This document shows, piece after piece, positions 53,193 through 64,000 of a stretch of 64,000 nucleotides of DNA. The notes under the pieces are model-generated. The model made no database searches. It saw nothing but the letters and a program-made list of their open reading frames with translations, and had not been told where the DNA came from. The stretch is from Nageia nagi (Eukaryota; Pinophyta), in assembly GCA_050084985.1 (NCBI GenBank), contig JBITNC010000001.1, forward strand, positions 62,124,001 through 62,188,000, given 5' to 3'. Within the stretch, counting starts at the first letter, position 1. Each line of letters starts with the position of its first letter. Made by a program: the position numbers and the translations under genes.

Positions 53193-55626
53193 AAATTAGA
53201 TTACCCATGATATGTCAAAGCTATCTTTAAGGCTTCCATGTTGTAAATATCAATGATTTGTATTGTAAAATTTTTCATATCTGATCATATTAGAACACTA
53301 TTTCTCTAAATATTTGGTACAAGTGTAAACATGATATGTATATATGTAATAATCATTTTTCAATGAAATACATGTTTCACTAGCAAAAGTTGATGTTTTA
53401 GCCCATAACAACCACATGAGTACAATATTTCAAATTTGTAGGTCATTCCAAGCTTAGAGAATATCTAGACCTCATCATATTAATGATTAATGTCAAATAA
53501 AGAATATATGTGACAAATGATAATAGCCTAATGAAATGTATTATATTAATTTCATCCTTTCTCTTTAATTCAATTACTTTGATGGAGGTACTCTATGCAG
53601 GTATTATTTATTTTATTTCCATAGATCATTTTGAAGAGTAGGACCTCCATGGTACATTGTAAATCCTTCACATAAAGGATGTCATTTTGGCTTGATCAAC
53701 CCATAGAAGCTAGTGCGAGGGGAAATCCAAGACTAAAAGGGTAAAAATAAGATATCATGCTCAACATATCAATCATGAAAGGTAAGTTCACTTTAACTCT
53801 AAATTTTTTTCACTTCTCTAAACTTCTTTACATTATACAATTTTAATGCTTTTCATTTCATATCCAAAGAGGGTCAAAATGTAAATTCCTAAAAAAGATT
53901 TATTATTTATTTAATAAATCATATTTTATACTTGTCTAAAGATTAAAATCAATATTACATATGTCAAGATAAAGTTGATATTACAATGCAATGCCATGTG
54001 TTATATTAACTGCAATATCATTTATCATGGTTCATATTTTTAAAGTATCTTGAGTATAACAATGATTAATTATTGCTATGAGTTGGATTTCACTCCTTTT
54101 TATGTCTTTTCAAGTTCTAAATGGAGGAGTTAGAGGTTGACATTCCTATTATATCTCTTTGATAGGTGTTTTTACCATATATCATACTTATGATATCTCT
54201 AAATGCCACCTATTTGAAGATTTTTTATGCTCTAAGCTTTCATTACATGCAATACATTGTGCATGATATAATTATGCAAGTTTTAAGGTATTGATGTTGT
54301 AAGGTTTCATGTTTCCCATGCTGTGATTCTTTATGATCTAGAGCTACAAAAGAAAAGATGATGAATATACCTCAAGTCCATTGAATATCATTTTCATGCT
54401 CTCTCTCATAAATTAGAGTACCAAAAATATTTCAAAGCTATCTTTAAGGCTTCCATGCTATAAATATCAATGATTTTTATTGCAAAAGTTTTCATATGTA
54501 ATCATATTAGACAATTATTTCTTTGAATATCTAGTACAAGTGTAAAAATGATATGTATATCTCTAATGATCATTTTCAATGAAATACATGTTTTACTAGT
54601 GAAAGCTAAAGTTCTAGCTAATAACAACCCCATGAGCATAATATTTTAAATTTACATGTCATTCTAGGATTAGGGCATATCTAGACGTCATCATCTTGAT
54701 GATCAATGCCAAATAAAGACTACATGTCATAAATTATAATAGCATAACAAATCATATTATATTAATTTCATCCTTTCTCTTTACTTTGATTATTTTGATG
54801 TATGTACTCTATGTAGGTATTATTTCTTTTGTTTCCTTAGATCTTCCTAAAGAGCAAGACCTCTATGGTACATTTTAAATCCTTTGCATAAAGGATGTCA
54901 TTTTGGCTTGATCATCCCATAGAAGCTAGTGTGAGGGGAAATCAAAGACTAAAAGGGAGAAAACAAGGTATCATACTTATCATAGAAATCATGAAATGTA
55001 AGTTCACTTTAACTTTGAAATTTTTTTACTTCTCTAAACTTATTTTGATTCTACAATTTCAATGCTTTTCATTTCATAGCCATAGAGAGGGAAAATCTAA
55101 ATGCCTAAAAATGATTTATTATTTATTTAATAAATCATATTTTAGACTTCTCTAAAGATTAAAATCAATATTTCATATGTAAAGATAAAATTAATATTAC
55201 AATGCAATGCCATTTGTTATATTAACTGAAACATCATTTATCATGGCTCGTAGTTCCAAAGTAATTTGAAAATAATAGTGATTATATAATTTCTATGAGT
55301 TGTATTTCATTGCTTTCTATGTCCTTGCATGTTATAAATGGAGGAGTTAGAGGTTGACATTCCTATCGTATCTCTCTAATAGGTTGTTTTCCCATACATC
55401 ATACTTACAGTATCTTTATATGCCACCTATCTAAAGATTTGTTATGCTTTAAGCTTTCATTACATGCTATACTTTATGCACTATATAATTATGCAAGTTT
55501 TAAGGTGTTGATGTTGTAATATTTTTACATTGCCCATGTCTCGATTATTTACAACCTAGAGTATAGACAAAAGAGATGATGAACATACCTCAAGTCCATG
55601 AAATATCATTTGCATGCTCTCCTCTC
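53193..55626. repeat. Two-copy tandem repeat, period 1,217 bp
   Basis: Copy 1 (53,193-54,409) and copy 2 (54,410-55,626) align along their whole length at roughly 85% by eye. Anchors: CAAAGCTATCTTTAAGGCTT at 53,216 and 54,433; AGGATGTCATTTTGGCTTGA at about 53,678 and 54,892; GGAGGAGTTAGAGGTTGACA at about 54,123 and 55,340. No coding capacity or LTR structure is recognised. It is either the remains of a satellite-like array or an internal duplication of an unknown element. Confidence 0.85.
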
Positions 55627-57240
55627 ATTTGATCTATTCCTTTATGGAATTTTGCCATACCTTGAGGATTACCTTATCATAGATAGGTGCACATTTCTCA
55701 TTTATTATCATTATATTTGAATAAGTGTCATCTTCAATAAACTTATTTGTGTTTATATTATTATTTACACAATTTACTATCTACACAAATATTTACTATT
55801 ATCATATCATTTGTACACAAGTAATTAATTGTGTAAAATATTTCACATAGTACCATTTACTAACCATTATCAGTATTCTTTAAATAATTTTATGCATATT
55901 CATTCAATGTCATCTTATGAAAAATCTTATATAAGATCATATACTATCCATTATTAAGCATCTAATATCCTTTAACCAGTTTCTTTACATGTATCCAAAA
56001 TTTCACATGGCCATAGACTATTAAGCATTCAAGAATTTACTAATCATGCATAGCTAATAGTCAAACCATTTAAAGTATTTACTAACCAATATTATAGTGA
56101 CCATACTATTAGTCTTACAAGTATTCATAAACTATCATACTTAGAACAATATATATAAGTTCTTCATTTTTACATAATGTTACTATTTTCAAAGTTCACA
56201 ATGGTTGATACATGATTAATACAAATATTATTTTCAATATCATTAATAAATCTTCAGAAAAAACTCCTTTCTATCATAATAGAGGCTATAGGTATGTTTT
56301 TATAGTAAAAGGAATTAATTAAATAAATTTAATATAATAAATTGTAAATGGTTAAATGTAAAGTTAATAAATTACCTGATAGTTGTATAGATGGAAAAAT
56401 AAAAAAAAATGAAGATCTTTAAGACACTAACCTACAATATTAGAAAATGAAAGATACAAAGCTATGACCTACCTATGACAAAGAACAAAGGTAATTTTTG
56501 ACTAATATGTGATGAACAATGAATGATACCCAAAGCTAGAGCTACAAACCCCTTAGAAACCCAATAGTAATGTTTGAAACCTAGAGGAGGTGCTTCATTA
56601 TGTGCTTAGATTGACCTTGATCTTGATTCACTATCATCATAAAACCTTTGATCTTCAAAAAAGTGCATTCGAATGGGATAATGATCACAAAGATGCTCAA
56701 AGTATAACAATTTCCAATATTGATAGGCAACATTGAGAACACCAATATTAGAGACCTTAGAAGTATCGCCTATCAAGGTGTTAGGATTATTATGGAAGTT
56801 GTGAGAGTAAAATGTTATCTTACAAAAGCCATGCACATACTTCCACCTTTATAAGAAACAAGTAAGTGCTAAGACACCTTTTTGGGCTTATTGTGAGACT
56901 GATCCACCTGTTACCATAAAACACAAAGGTAGACTAATGTACCCTTTATATATAATAGAAATTTATTTAAGTAAATAAATAAATAGACTTTAGATACCTA
57001 AGAAGGTATTTTAATTAATTCAAAATCCCTTTTTAGGTGTTAACAGATGCCCCACTTTGAATATAATTTGAAAGGGACTCAAAACATAATTCAAAGTATA
57101 TACAAGAAAAATAGATTAGAGTATAAGAGTACTCTCTGATATTGTGATGTTTAGTGATGATTTGAGATTATTCAAATTTTGCTGATATTATGCCCCCTTT
57201 TTGACTTGGTTTCAAAATGAAGTGTGACACCTCATAGAGC
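55627..57240. other. AT-rich stretch without recognisable genes
   Basis: No domain, LTR pair or RNA gene. A phrase TTAACAGATGCCCCAC (about 57,040) looks like an element leader but has no supporting context. Confidence 0.35.
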
Positions 57241-57284
57241 AATCCAAGGCAAAGAATGATGAAACCAAGAATGAAGATATTGAT

Positions 57285-57590
57285 GATGATTGGATGTTTG
57301 ATCTAGCTTGGTTGCCCCAAGCTACCATTTTACCATTGAATTATACTAATGATTACACACCTATTCTTGGGTCATTTTCCACCAAGAAGGATGAAAGTAA
57401 TGATAGTTTAATGTTTGACCTAACTTGGTTTACCAAGTCACCATGTTACCATGTAATTTTGCTACTAAGAGTGCCCTATGAGAAAGGAAGCCAAGGATGT
57501 TAGGATGATGCTTGTTTTCACAAGCTACCATATTCCATGGATTTTGCTACTAAGAGTACCCCTTGATAAAGGAAGCCAATAATGTTAAGT
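57285..57590. repeat. Short imperfect tandem units
   Basis: Three related units anchored at CAAGCTACCAT/CAAGTCACCAT (about 57,317, 57,433, 57,520). The last two share TTTTGCTACTAAGAGT and AAAGGAAGCCAA. Unit length varies (about 116 and 87 bp). Confidence 0.6.
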
Positions 57591-57599
57591 TGGTAACAA

Positions 57600-59080
57600 C
57601 AAGTAAGCATAAATAATCATGTTGTAGTTTTTGCAATATGAAATAGATGAAAGTGCTAATGTGAATAGTGTTTATGATAGGATATTAGATAATACTTTTG
57701 ACAAAATGATAAGTGTAGACAACAAATATGAAAGCAAATACTTTGATGATTTTGTAATTTTGATAAAAAGATTTTATTTTTTGTAATTTTTTGATAGTAA
57801 TGAGTAGATGATGTAAATAATAACATTAAGTGACTATATATGACTAATAATGCAATTTTTCATAGAATTAAGCCACATGGAACATTGACATGGAAAAAAT
57901 TTCAATTTCATCTCTTTGAGCCAAGTGAATATGCTAGGATGTGAGTGGTAGTGCTCAGTTAAGGTGATGTTTCCAAGATCATTTTGATTTGAAGTGACTA
58001 AGTGAGGTATGAAAATAGAAAAAAGAGGGTTGACATAGATAAGAGGAGATAAGAAAGTGATAATTTTAATTCAATAGGGTTGTTTAAGTTGATCAAGATA
58101 CCCCAAGAGGGTTTTTTAATATTTTTAATACCAAAGAGAAAAAAGAAAGCACTATTTGTAGCATGAAGACCAATTGATAGGAAAAGGTCAAAAATTAAAC
58201 TATTTTTGATAGCTTGAAGCCAACAGTGATGCTAGGAAGCAAGCATCAATGCTGGGTTACTACAAGATTTTTGAGATCTACTTGTGGCCATAGGTGACTA
58301 TTTTGGGTGTATACGATGAAAGGTGGCTTAGAATCAAGATTTGGATTAGAAAAGTGATGATTTGGGTAAAAAAGGGTGTTGAATAGTTTATAAATAGGGT
58401 GAATTGGATTTCATTTGTGCATGTTCAATTTGGTGAAATTGGCTCTAGTTTGGAAGTTGATAGGAGTGAATTTGACCTAGGTGAGAGCTATTTAAGCTTG
58501 CTAGAGGTGTTTGGCAGGTTGGATAGTAAGAATGTCTATGTGGATTACTTCTCTATAGGTACATAGGGATTTAGTTGTTCACTCATCATCAAAGGGCCAT
58601 CAAGTACCAAAATAAACCTCATTTTATTCATTTTCATGCATCTTAAGATACTTTTGATGAATTGAATTTACAAATTAGCTTAGTTTTATTTTATTTTTCA
58701 AAATTTTTGAAACTAGGGGCTAAAATTGTAGGGGTAGGTTTTAGCATGCATGGAAAAAATTTAATAGCATTTTTACCATAAAAATGGGACTTTGGATATG
58801 GTTTTAAATTCTTAGGAGATAATAATATTTTTAATTGAGCAACATCGCTAGATTCTAGTGTCACTACTAGGTTAAAAGTTTTTAGGCAAACTTAATTTTT
58901 GTGTTCTATATGGTTTTTAGAGTATTTATAGGATCAATTTTTTTTGAAATTAACATTATTTAGACTATTTGAGGCCAAAAAATGCAAATTTGATATTTGA
59001 CATGCTTTAAGTTTGATGTTTTTATGATCTTGTTACTGACATTTGCTTATTTTTCATACATGGATGTAAGATAGGGCCTA
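57600..59080. other. Upstream region of the PMD fragment
   Basis: No supported coding sequence. A TATAAATAGGG motif on the plus strand (58,389-58,399) lies about 690 bp upstream of the PMD ORF and could be its promoter. The rest is AT-rich. Confidence 0.4.
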
Positions 59081-59089
59081 CCTAATGAG

Positions 59090-59391
59090 ATGCGAGCCAT
59101 GGAGCCTAGCTATGGGCATGGTAGGAGACTACTACTTGACACCAGTAGAAAGGGGATGACTAGATGCATTAGGACTTGGGCATTTGGGGGCTTGTTGCAT
59201 ATTCCATACATTAAATACTTCCTGATTGCATTGATGAAGCATTGGTGTGATGACACCAACATGTTTCACCTACCCACAGGTGAGATTACCATCACTTTGG
59301 TAGATGTTCATAGGATCTTATGGGTGCCTATGAAGGGTACCCTGATTGAGAGGGATACATTGAGTATGACCAAGATGGAGGAGCACTGCTA
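59090..59391 (+). pseudogene. Plant mobile domain (PMD) protein fragment, interrupted by a copia LTR
   Basis: The plus-strand frame reads AFGGLLHIPYIKYFLIALMK, HWCDDTNMFHLPTGEITITL and VDVHRILWVPMKGTLIERDT. This is the PMD signature (...LV.ALV.RW...T.TFHLP.GE.TITL.DV...LGLP..G...) of MAIN/MAIL-like and transposon-borne proteins. The reading ends at the copia LTR boundary (59,392); the remaining ORF codons to 59,401 come from LTR sequence. It is a second PMD copy, in addition to the antisense one in element I, and closer to the family pattern. It could be part of a Tat-lineage element whose pol is not visible here, or of a separate PMD gene. Only the N-terminal part remains. Confidence 0.75.
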
Positions 59392-59897
59392 TGGATTTTA
59401 AGAGAATTAAAGTATAAACTAAACAACTCTAAACTCTCAAGATCACATGAAAGCTCACAATACACATCTAACAAACTCATAAAGTAATCTCATAAAGATA
59501 ACACAAGATGTAAGTGGTTCCTCCAACTAGAAGTAGATCTACTAACTAGATCTCTCTTCTTAACAAATATGAACTCTTACAATCCTCCTACACTTTTCTC
59601 CTAAACACTATCCTATAGCATAACTTTCTTCCACAAATTGGTGTGTAATCACAAAGAGGGACCCTTCTATTTATAAGCTAAAATCCCTCTTTGGATCACC
59701 CTTTTATCCAATGTACAAAAGCATGAAATGAACATCCTTTTACCAAAGGGGCATGCTCATGACATGGAGTGTAGGATAAGTTAAATTATCATATTCACAT
59801 AAATACTTAAGGTATAAAATGGTACCCTTAAGTATTAGTGAACTTATATAGAAGATTACTATAAAACCTTTATAATAATGCATTATACATTCCAACA
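59392..59897 (-). repeat. 3' LTR of the copia element (506 bp)
   Basis: The minus strand starts TGTTGGAATG and ends AAAATCCA, preceded by the polypurine ATGGGGAG (59,898-59,904). A TATAAATAG box (59,667-59,675, minus) is flanked by a 10-bp inverted repeat CAAAGAGGGA/TCCCTCTTTG (59,652-59,661 and 59,684-59,693). Confidence 0.8.
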
Positions 59898-60560
59898 CTC
59901 CCCATCAATGCAATATTGGAATAGAGCAAATAAGAGAGAAGAAAGACACAAAGTAAGAGAGTTCTCCTCCAAATAGATACAATGGAGATGAAAACTTTTT
60001 ACATATTTGTGAAGTAAGAAAGATCTAATTTGAGACTCACTACTTTGACAAATAGAATCATTAACCATAACTAGTTTCAATGTACATGAAGTAGTCATCC
60101 AATTGGAAGTCATGAAGAGTCTCCAAGAGCCTACATGCTTGAAGTAAGTAACTTACAATCTCAAAGGGACCTACAAGTCATAAGCAACTCAATTAACAAC
60201 AAGAATAGATAAATCACATAAGTTCCATCATAAATTGATCAATGGTGCACTAAAAGTCATCATGAAGATGCCAATCCAAAACTCATAATCACCTATCATA
60301 TATAAAACATGTGTTTTTTATCATTACAAAATAGAGCATGCACATATGAGTTCCTCACACATGCATAATTGAGTAGTACCAAAAGACACGTAAGAGTTCC
60401 CCACACATGGATAGCTAAAATGTGCTAGATTGGCCAATCTTTTGCTTAAAATTTTTTTTTTTACAATAAGTTCTTCATGCAAAGCAAACTTACCATGAAG
60501 GTGTACAATAAAATCAATACTATACAGCACAAAATCCTCCTAGGGGTGAAGTTGCCATCA
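59898..60560 (-). other. Copia 3' untranslated region with PPT
   Basis: PPT at 59,898-59,904. The remainder has no supported ORF; the 68- and 76-aa ORFs here are unremarkable. Confidence 0.45.
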
Positions 60561-60589
60561 CAAACATGAATTTAACATAAGAATTCAAA

Positions 60590-61480
60590 CTTCACTCCCC
60601 CTTTAAAGCATCTTCACCAACCCTATAACATCCCTAAGCTTACAAAATTGAGCTTTTAGGAGTGGATTGGTGAACCAATCAGTAGAGTTCAAGGTGGATG
60701 GACAATACTTTAGGTATATGATGTCATAAAGAACCTTCTCTTTAATAAAATGGGTATGAATTTTCACTTGTTTTATTCTTTGATGGAACACAAGATTCTT
60801 AGTCAAAGAAATGGCTAACTAATTATTTGAAGAAATCAAGGATGAACCAACTTGCTCATACCTAATTTCTTTCAAAATATACCTTATCCAAATGGCTTCT
60901 TTGGTTGTAATTGACATGGCATAGTATTCAGCTTCTGTGGTGGAAAGAGAAATAGTAGGCTACTTCTTGGAAGCCTAAGAGATAGCATCTAAACCAATGC
61001 TAAACGCATACATAAAGGTTGATTTCCTATCATCTCTATCTCCCCCATAGTTAGAATTTGAGAATCTAGAGATAACAAATAAGGGCAACTTAGAATGCTT
61101 GAGAGCAAGATCCTTAGTCCCTACAACATACCTCAAGATTTACTTAATAGCATTGAGGTGGTCAACATAAGGTTTTTGCATGAATCAAGCAATTAGATTC
61201 ACTACAAAGGTAATATCTAGCCTAGAAATAGTCAAATATAAAAGATTATCAATTAATTACCTATAAGTTGAAGCATAAACTAATTGAGAGTTGGAGCTTA
61301 GAGAAATAATGATTCTAAAAGAGATTGGGATAGTATCATATCTACAATCTTCCATTCCAAACTTTTGCAAGATCTCTAAAATATACCTAGATTGACTAAG
61401 ATAAGTACATTAGTTGTATTCCAAGGTAGTAGTCTAATAGACCAAGATCAATCATTTTAAATGTTGCCTTAGGTTTGGAT
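60590..61480 (-). pseudogene. Copia RT C-terminus and RNase H, decayed
   Basis: The minus strand from about 61,470: LGLLDYYLGIQL (family: DLG.L.YFLGI.V), EILQKFGMEDCRYD, NLLYLTISRLDITF, DHLNAIK and ILRYVVGTKD. Then come the RNase H blocks SNSNYGGDRDDRKSTFMY, LSTTEAEYYAMSI, EAIWIRYILKEI, and the terminal HTHFIKEKVLYDIIYLKYCP in the ORF 60,806-60,603. These are hallmark Ty1/copia blocks (SLST.EAEY; H...IR.HF.RE.V). Stops interrupt several blocks. The N-terminal gag, protease, integrase and RT palm are absent from the window. Confidence 0.85.
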
Positions 61481-61486
61481 ATGCAC

Positions 61487-62180
61487 TATTATCACCTAAA
61501 ATTAATTTATGCATTTAATTTAATACATTAAGAAATATGTGCCTGCACTTATACATCTACTTCAAGTGTATTAATGCTATTTTGTGTAATATAAATAGGG
61601 ATCTAGTAGTAAGTCCACATCAAGGAGATACATGATCCCATATCTAGTTTTAATGATGACAGTCCTTTAGGTGTCTCTTGACATTACCATTCAAGGTTGG
61701 GTTTGTGTACTTCCTTATGCAAGCATCCTGACAATTATAAGCTTATCTAAGTATCAAATTGAGACCATTAAGAGTTTGTTTGGAGATGTAGAGTTAGTTC
61801 AAAATAGACTATAGTCTAACAAAGACGACCAATACTCCTCTGTAGATGAAAGTAGACTATCGATGCTCCTTCTAAGCATGCAATAAATCACCCATGACCC
61901 TCTTTTTGGATCATCTTGCTCTACAAATTTAGGTGCAAACTCTGTTAGTTGTTGAGGCTTTATCACTATCTTTTGCTCATCAATAATAGGTATGTTCCAT
62001 GAGGTAAGCACACAAACTCAATCTTGTTTGGTAATGTCATTTTGATTCCATTCATTATCTTCTATATTACATTGTCTTGTTACAAATTGCTATCTATTAT
62101 CTTAGAATTTACAAATATTCTTTCAAGAATGTAGGTATTTATTTATTTTCATTCTTGAATACACTTTTATTTGTAAATAA
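61487..62180 (+). repeat. Probable 5' LTR of element V
   Basis: It starts near TATTATCACC (an ancestral TGTTATCACC is likely) and ends near GTAAATAA just before TTTGGTGATCC. TATAAATA at 61,590-61,597 supports LTR identity. No second copy is in the window, so the borders are approximate. Confidence 0.5.
61590..61597 (+). promoter_or_regulatory. TATA box of the element V LTR
   Basis: TATAAATA followed by GGG, about 690 bp upstream of the gag start. Confidence 0.5.
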
Positions 62181-62182
62181 TT

Positions 62183-62199
62183 TGGTGATCCTGATGTGA
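62183..62199 (+). other. Primer-binding site region of element V
   Basis: TGGTGATCCTGATGTGA starts with the expected TGG, just after the LTR end and about 90 bp upstream of gag. Confidence 0.5.
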
Positions 62200-62272
62200 A
62201 TCATAAGTAGTTGTGGTAAAAACCTAAGGTTTTAGTTAGGACTAATAAGCAATTTTGTGAGTTGTTTTAGAC

Positions 62273-63576
62273 ATGGATCAGTTAAGAGTATTTTTGCAAA
62301 GTCTTTCAAGAAGAGATCTTGATGAGCTCTTGGGAGATATTTAGTGTTATGGAATAGAAGCATCTAATGAAGGAGCTAACCATGGTGATGGAAGTAACAA
62401 TGATAACATTCATGCTACTATTGAGGGTATGAAAACATAGATTAATCAACTAGCAAGAGGATTAGTTCAGCTAGATAATTCATTTGAGTTTGGTAGCTCT
62501 CTATGTGATGATATCTATTTATGCATGCCACCATCAAATTATAAAAATCCCAAGTTTTGTAAGTTTAATGTGGAGGAATATCCTAGGAGACATATGCAAG
62601 GATTTAAAGATGAGTGTGAGCTCAAAATTAGTGTGGATTCAAGATCATAGGTGAAGTTATTTCCTCATAGTTTGTAAGGAGAGGCTCATGAATGGTTCTA
62701 TTCTCTACTTGAAAGGTTAGTTACATCATTCCAAAAATTGGGCAACTTATTTATAGAATAGTATAAGCATAACATCAAGCATTAAGTCATGGTTTCAGAT
62801 CTATGTGCTATGAGGCAAGGTAGTAATGAAAATCTTGAAAAGTTTATTGTACAATTCAAGAAGACATGGCAAAAAATAAAAACAAAGCTCATGAAAAAAG
62901 AGGTAAATAATATTTTCAAGGATCATATCATATTATCATTACAATCTTATGTCATTGATTATACACATCTAGCATTTTATAATATGACATATAAGCTATT
63001 GGAAAAAAAAAGTCCTTATGAAATTAGGGCTTATGAAGTATTGAGATGATGAGAAACCTAGGGCCAAGGATAAATAGCTATAATCACCAAAGAAATATAA
63101 ATCCAATCATGTGGAAAAAAAGGTAGATGAAAAGAAAGAAAATTCATAAAGTTTCCTATACCTCCCAAGTTTATATTGAAAGATCTAATGGCAAAGGGAC
63201 TATTGCAACCTTTAACTAAGTGAGAGGAAGATGAGTCAATAGAGAGACTAGCATGGTACAAAGAATATTATCAGATATTGTGAATATCATCAAATAAAAT
63301 ACAAAGGATTCATAGAAGATGGATTCTATGTGTCCTATAGAGGTTAAGTATATAGGGGAAGAGCAACATATCAATGTAATTTTCCATGAAGAAGTATGTG
63401 TAGCACTTACAAGAGGAAGATCAAGAGTAGCAATAGATCCTTTCACATGTGAAAAAGAGCTTCCTAAAGACTTGAGAAGTTTTGACCTCATTGAGCAACT
63501 CAAGAATACACAAGCCAAGGTTAGTTTGTTTGAATTGCTTCAAATTTTAGAACCTCATAGAGAAATGATGAATTAG
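62273..63576 (+). pseudogene. gag: Element V gag
   Basis: ATG at 62,273 begins MDQLRVFLQSLSRRDLDELL, in a context that fits a gag start after the PBS. Capsid sequence follows (CKFNVEEYPRRHMQGFKDEC; LFPHSL, GEAHEWFYSLLERL, FIVQFKKTWQKIK), interrupted by stops. The open piece 62,789-63,049 holds SDLCAMRQGSNENLEKFIVQ, a typical capsid C-terminal block. The last piece 63,319-63,576 ends VSLFELLQILEPHREMMN, matching element I. No intact zinc knuckle is visible. Confidence 0.8.
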
Positions 63577-63639
63577 ATTTTCAAGAACAGTTAGATAGAA
63601 GGGAACATCTCAATCACTACTTTTACAAAAAAGGTAGAA

Positions 63640-64000
63640 ATATGGAGTAAATGAGATGCTATCACTTTTCATTCTAGTGAAAGGCCTAGAAAAAATGTGA
63701 CCCAATTGCATCCACCATTATTTATTCAAGTAAGTGCCTTTGGCAATATAGTTAAGAGATCATTGATAGATGGTGGGGCAACTTTGAATATTACCACCTC
63801 TCACTTACTTTCATAATTTGATCTAGATTTATTACCTCCAAGAGAAGAGACTATCAAGAGAGTTAAGGGGTTTGATGGTGTTCCAAAGAAATGTGCAAGA
63901 ATCATTACACTTCTAATCAAAGTAGAAAATAAGGTACTTTAGACCCTTTTCTACATTACAGATGGGAAACCTTATTTTAATTTCATTCTTGGAAGACCTT
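63640..64000 (+). pseudogene. Element V protease (N-terminal part to the window edge)
   Basis: Translation gives RSLIDGGATLNITTSHLL, the retropepsin catalytic loop with D-G-G-A intact. Near the edge comes YFNFILGRP, the flap-end motif, cut by the window end. In-frame stops (for example after SHLLS and before TLFYIT) indicate decay. It should continue into RT beyond the window. Confidence 0.8.

Larger units (their letters stand above)
59392..61480 (-). mobile_element. Element IV: 3' part of a Ty1/copia retrotransposon
   Basis: 3' LTR 59,392-59,897, PPT, and RT C-terminus/RNase H on the minus strand up to about 61,480, where the LTR of element V begins. No 5' half lies in the window; it would be expected beyond element V. 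It sits in the PMD fragment. TSD candidate TGCTA (59,387-59,391) cannot be confirmed. Confidence 0.8.
61487..64000 (+). mobile_element. Element V: 5' part of a Tat-type Ty3/gypsy element, cut by the window edge
   Basis: Probable 5' LTR (about 61,487-62,180), PBS, gag and the beginning of protease on the plus strand. The gag end and PR motifs link it to elements I and III. The element runs past 64,000. It appears to have inserted into the copia remnant. Confidence 0.72.

Noticed and set aside
1-64000. Search for tRNA, rRNA and conventional host genes
   Set aside because: No convincing tRNA cloverleaf, rRNA segment or intron-exon gene structure was seen by eye; small or divergent RNA genes could still be missed.

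Overview
The window is nuclear DNA of a plant with a repeat-rich genome, most likely a seed plant with a large genome (a gymnosperm is possible; the species cannot be named from this sequence). It is AT-rich (about 30% GC by eye). I found no rRNA, tRNA, prokaryotic operon or conventional host gene. Almost every recognisable piece belongs to an LTR retrotransposon, and the elements are nested inside one another. Support comes from LTR pairs, 5-bp target-site duplications (TSDs), primer-binding sites (PBS), polypurine tracts (PPT) and gag/PR/RT/RNase H/INT motifs.

Left part (1-24,565). A decayed Tat-lineage Ty3/gypsy element H (plus strand) is split inside its integrase by a much larger relative, element I (550-19,598, about 19 kb, TSD GTTTC, two 852-bp LTRs). 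Element I carries a stop-riddled gag, protease, RT/RNase H, second archaeal-type RNase H and integrase on the plus strand, an unrecognised sense coding region after pol, and a long antisense remnant with a plant mobile domain (PMD). A minus-strand gag remnant follows (20.9-22.4 kb). Next comes a GC-richer solo LTR (24,571-26,062, TSD GGTTC) built on repeats carrying TGACGTCA motifs.

Middle (27.6-42 kb). The best preserved element, II (27,914-40,500, minus strand, TSD CCTGC, LTRs of about 1,557 bp that differ by roughly 1%), is an Athila-like Ty3/gypsy element. It sits in an older minus-strand gypsy remnant (H2). Its order on the minus strand is 5' LTR, PBS, gag, PR-RT-RNase H, INT, a large extra ORF (ORF-X, about 870 codons over two frames), PPT, 3' LTR. 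RT, RNase H and INT keep all catalytic residues, but gag-pol has three in-frame TAG stops and several frameshifts. A TTTCTGG(A/T)GC motif is repeated in the LTR U3, in the pol/ORF-X spacer and inside ORF-X, where it encodes a Ser-Ala/Val-Pro-Glu repeat.

Right part (42-64 kb). An imperfectly repetitive T/C-rich tract leads to a second Tat-type element (III, minus strand, 44,548 to about 52,560) with a truncated 5' LTR. A 1,217-bp tandem duplication follows (53,193-55,626). Then comes a low-coding stretch ending in a PMD fragment that a minus-strand Ty1/copia remnant (59,392 to about 61,480) interrupts. The copia piece is in turn cut by element V (about 61,487 onward, plus strand), whose gag and protease run off the right edge. 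The strongest candidates for something undescribed are ORF-X with its motif-sharing repeat arrays, the poly(A)-like scar between pol and ORF-X, and the antisense PMD region of element I.
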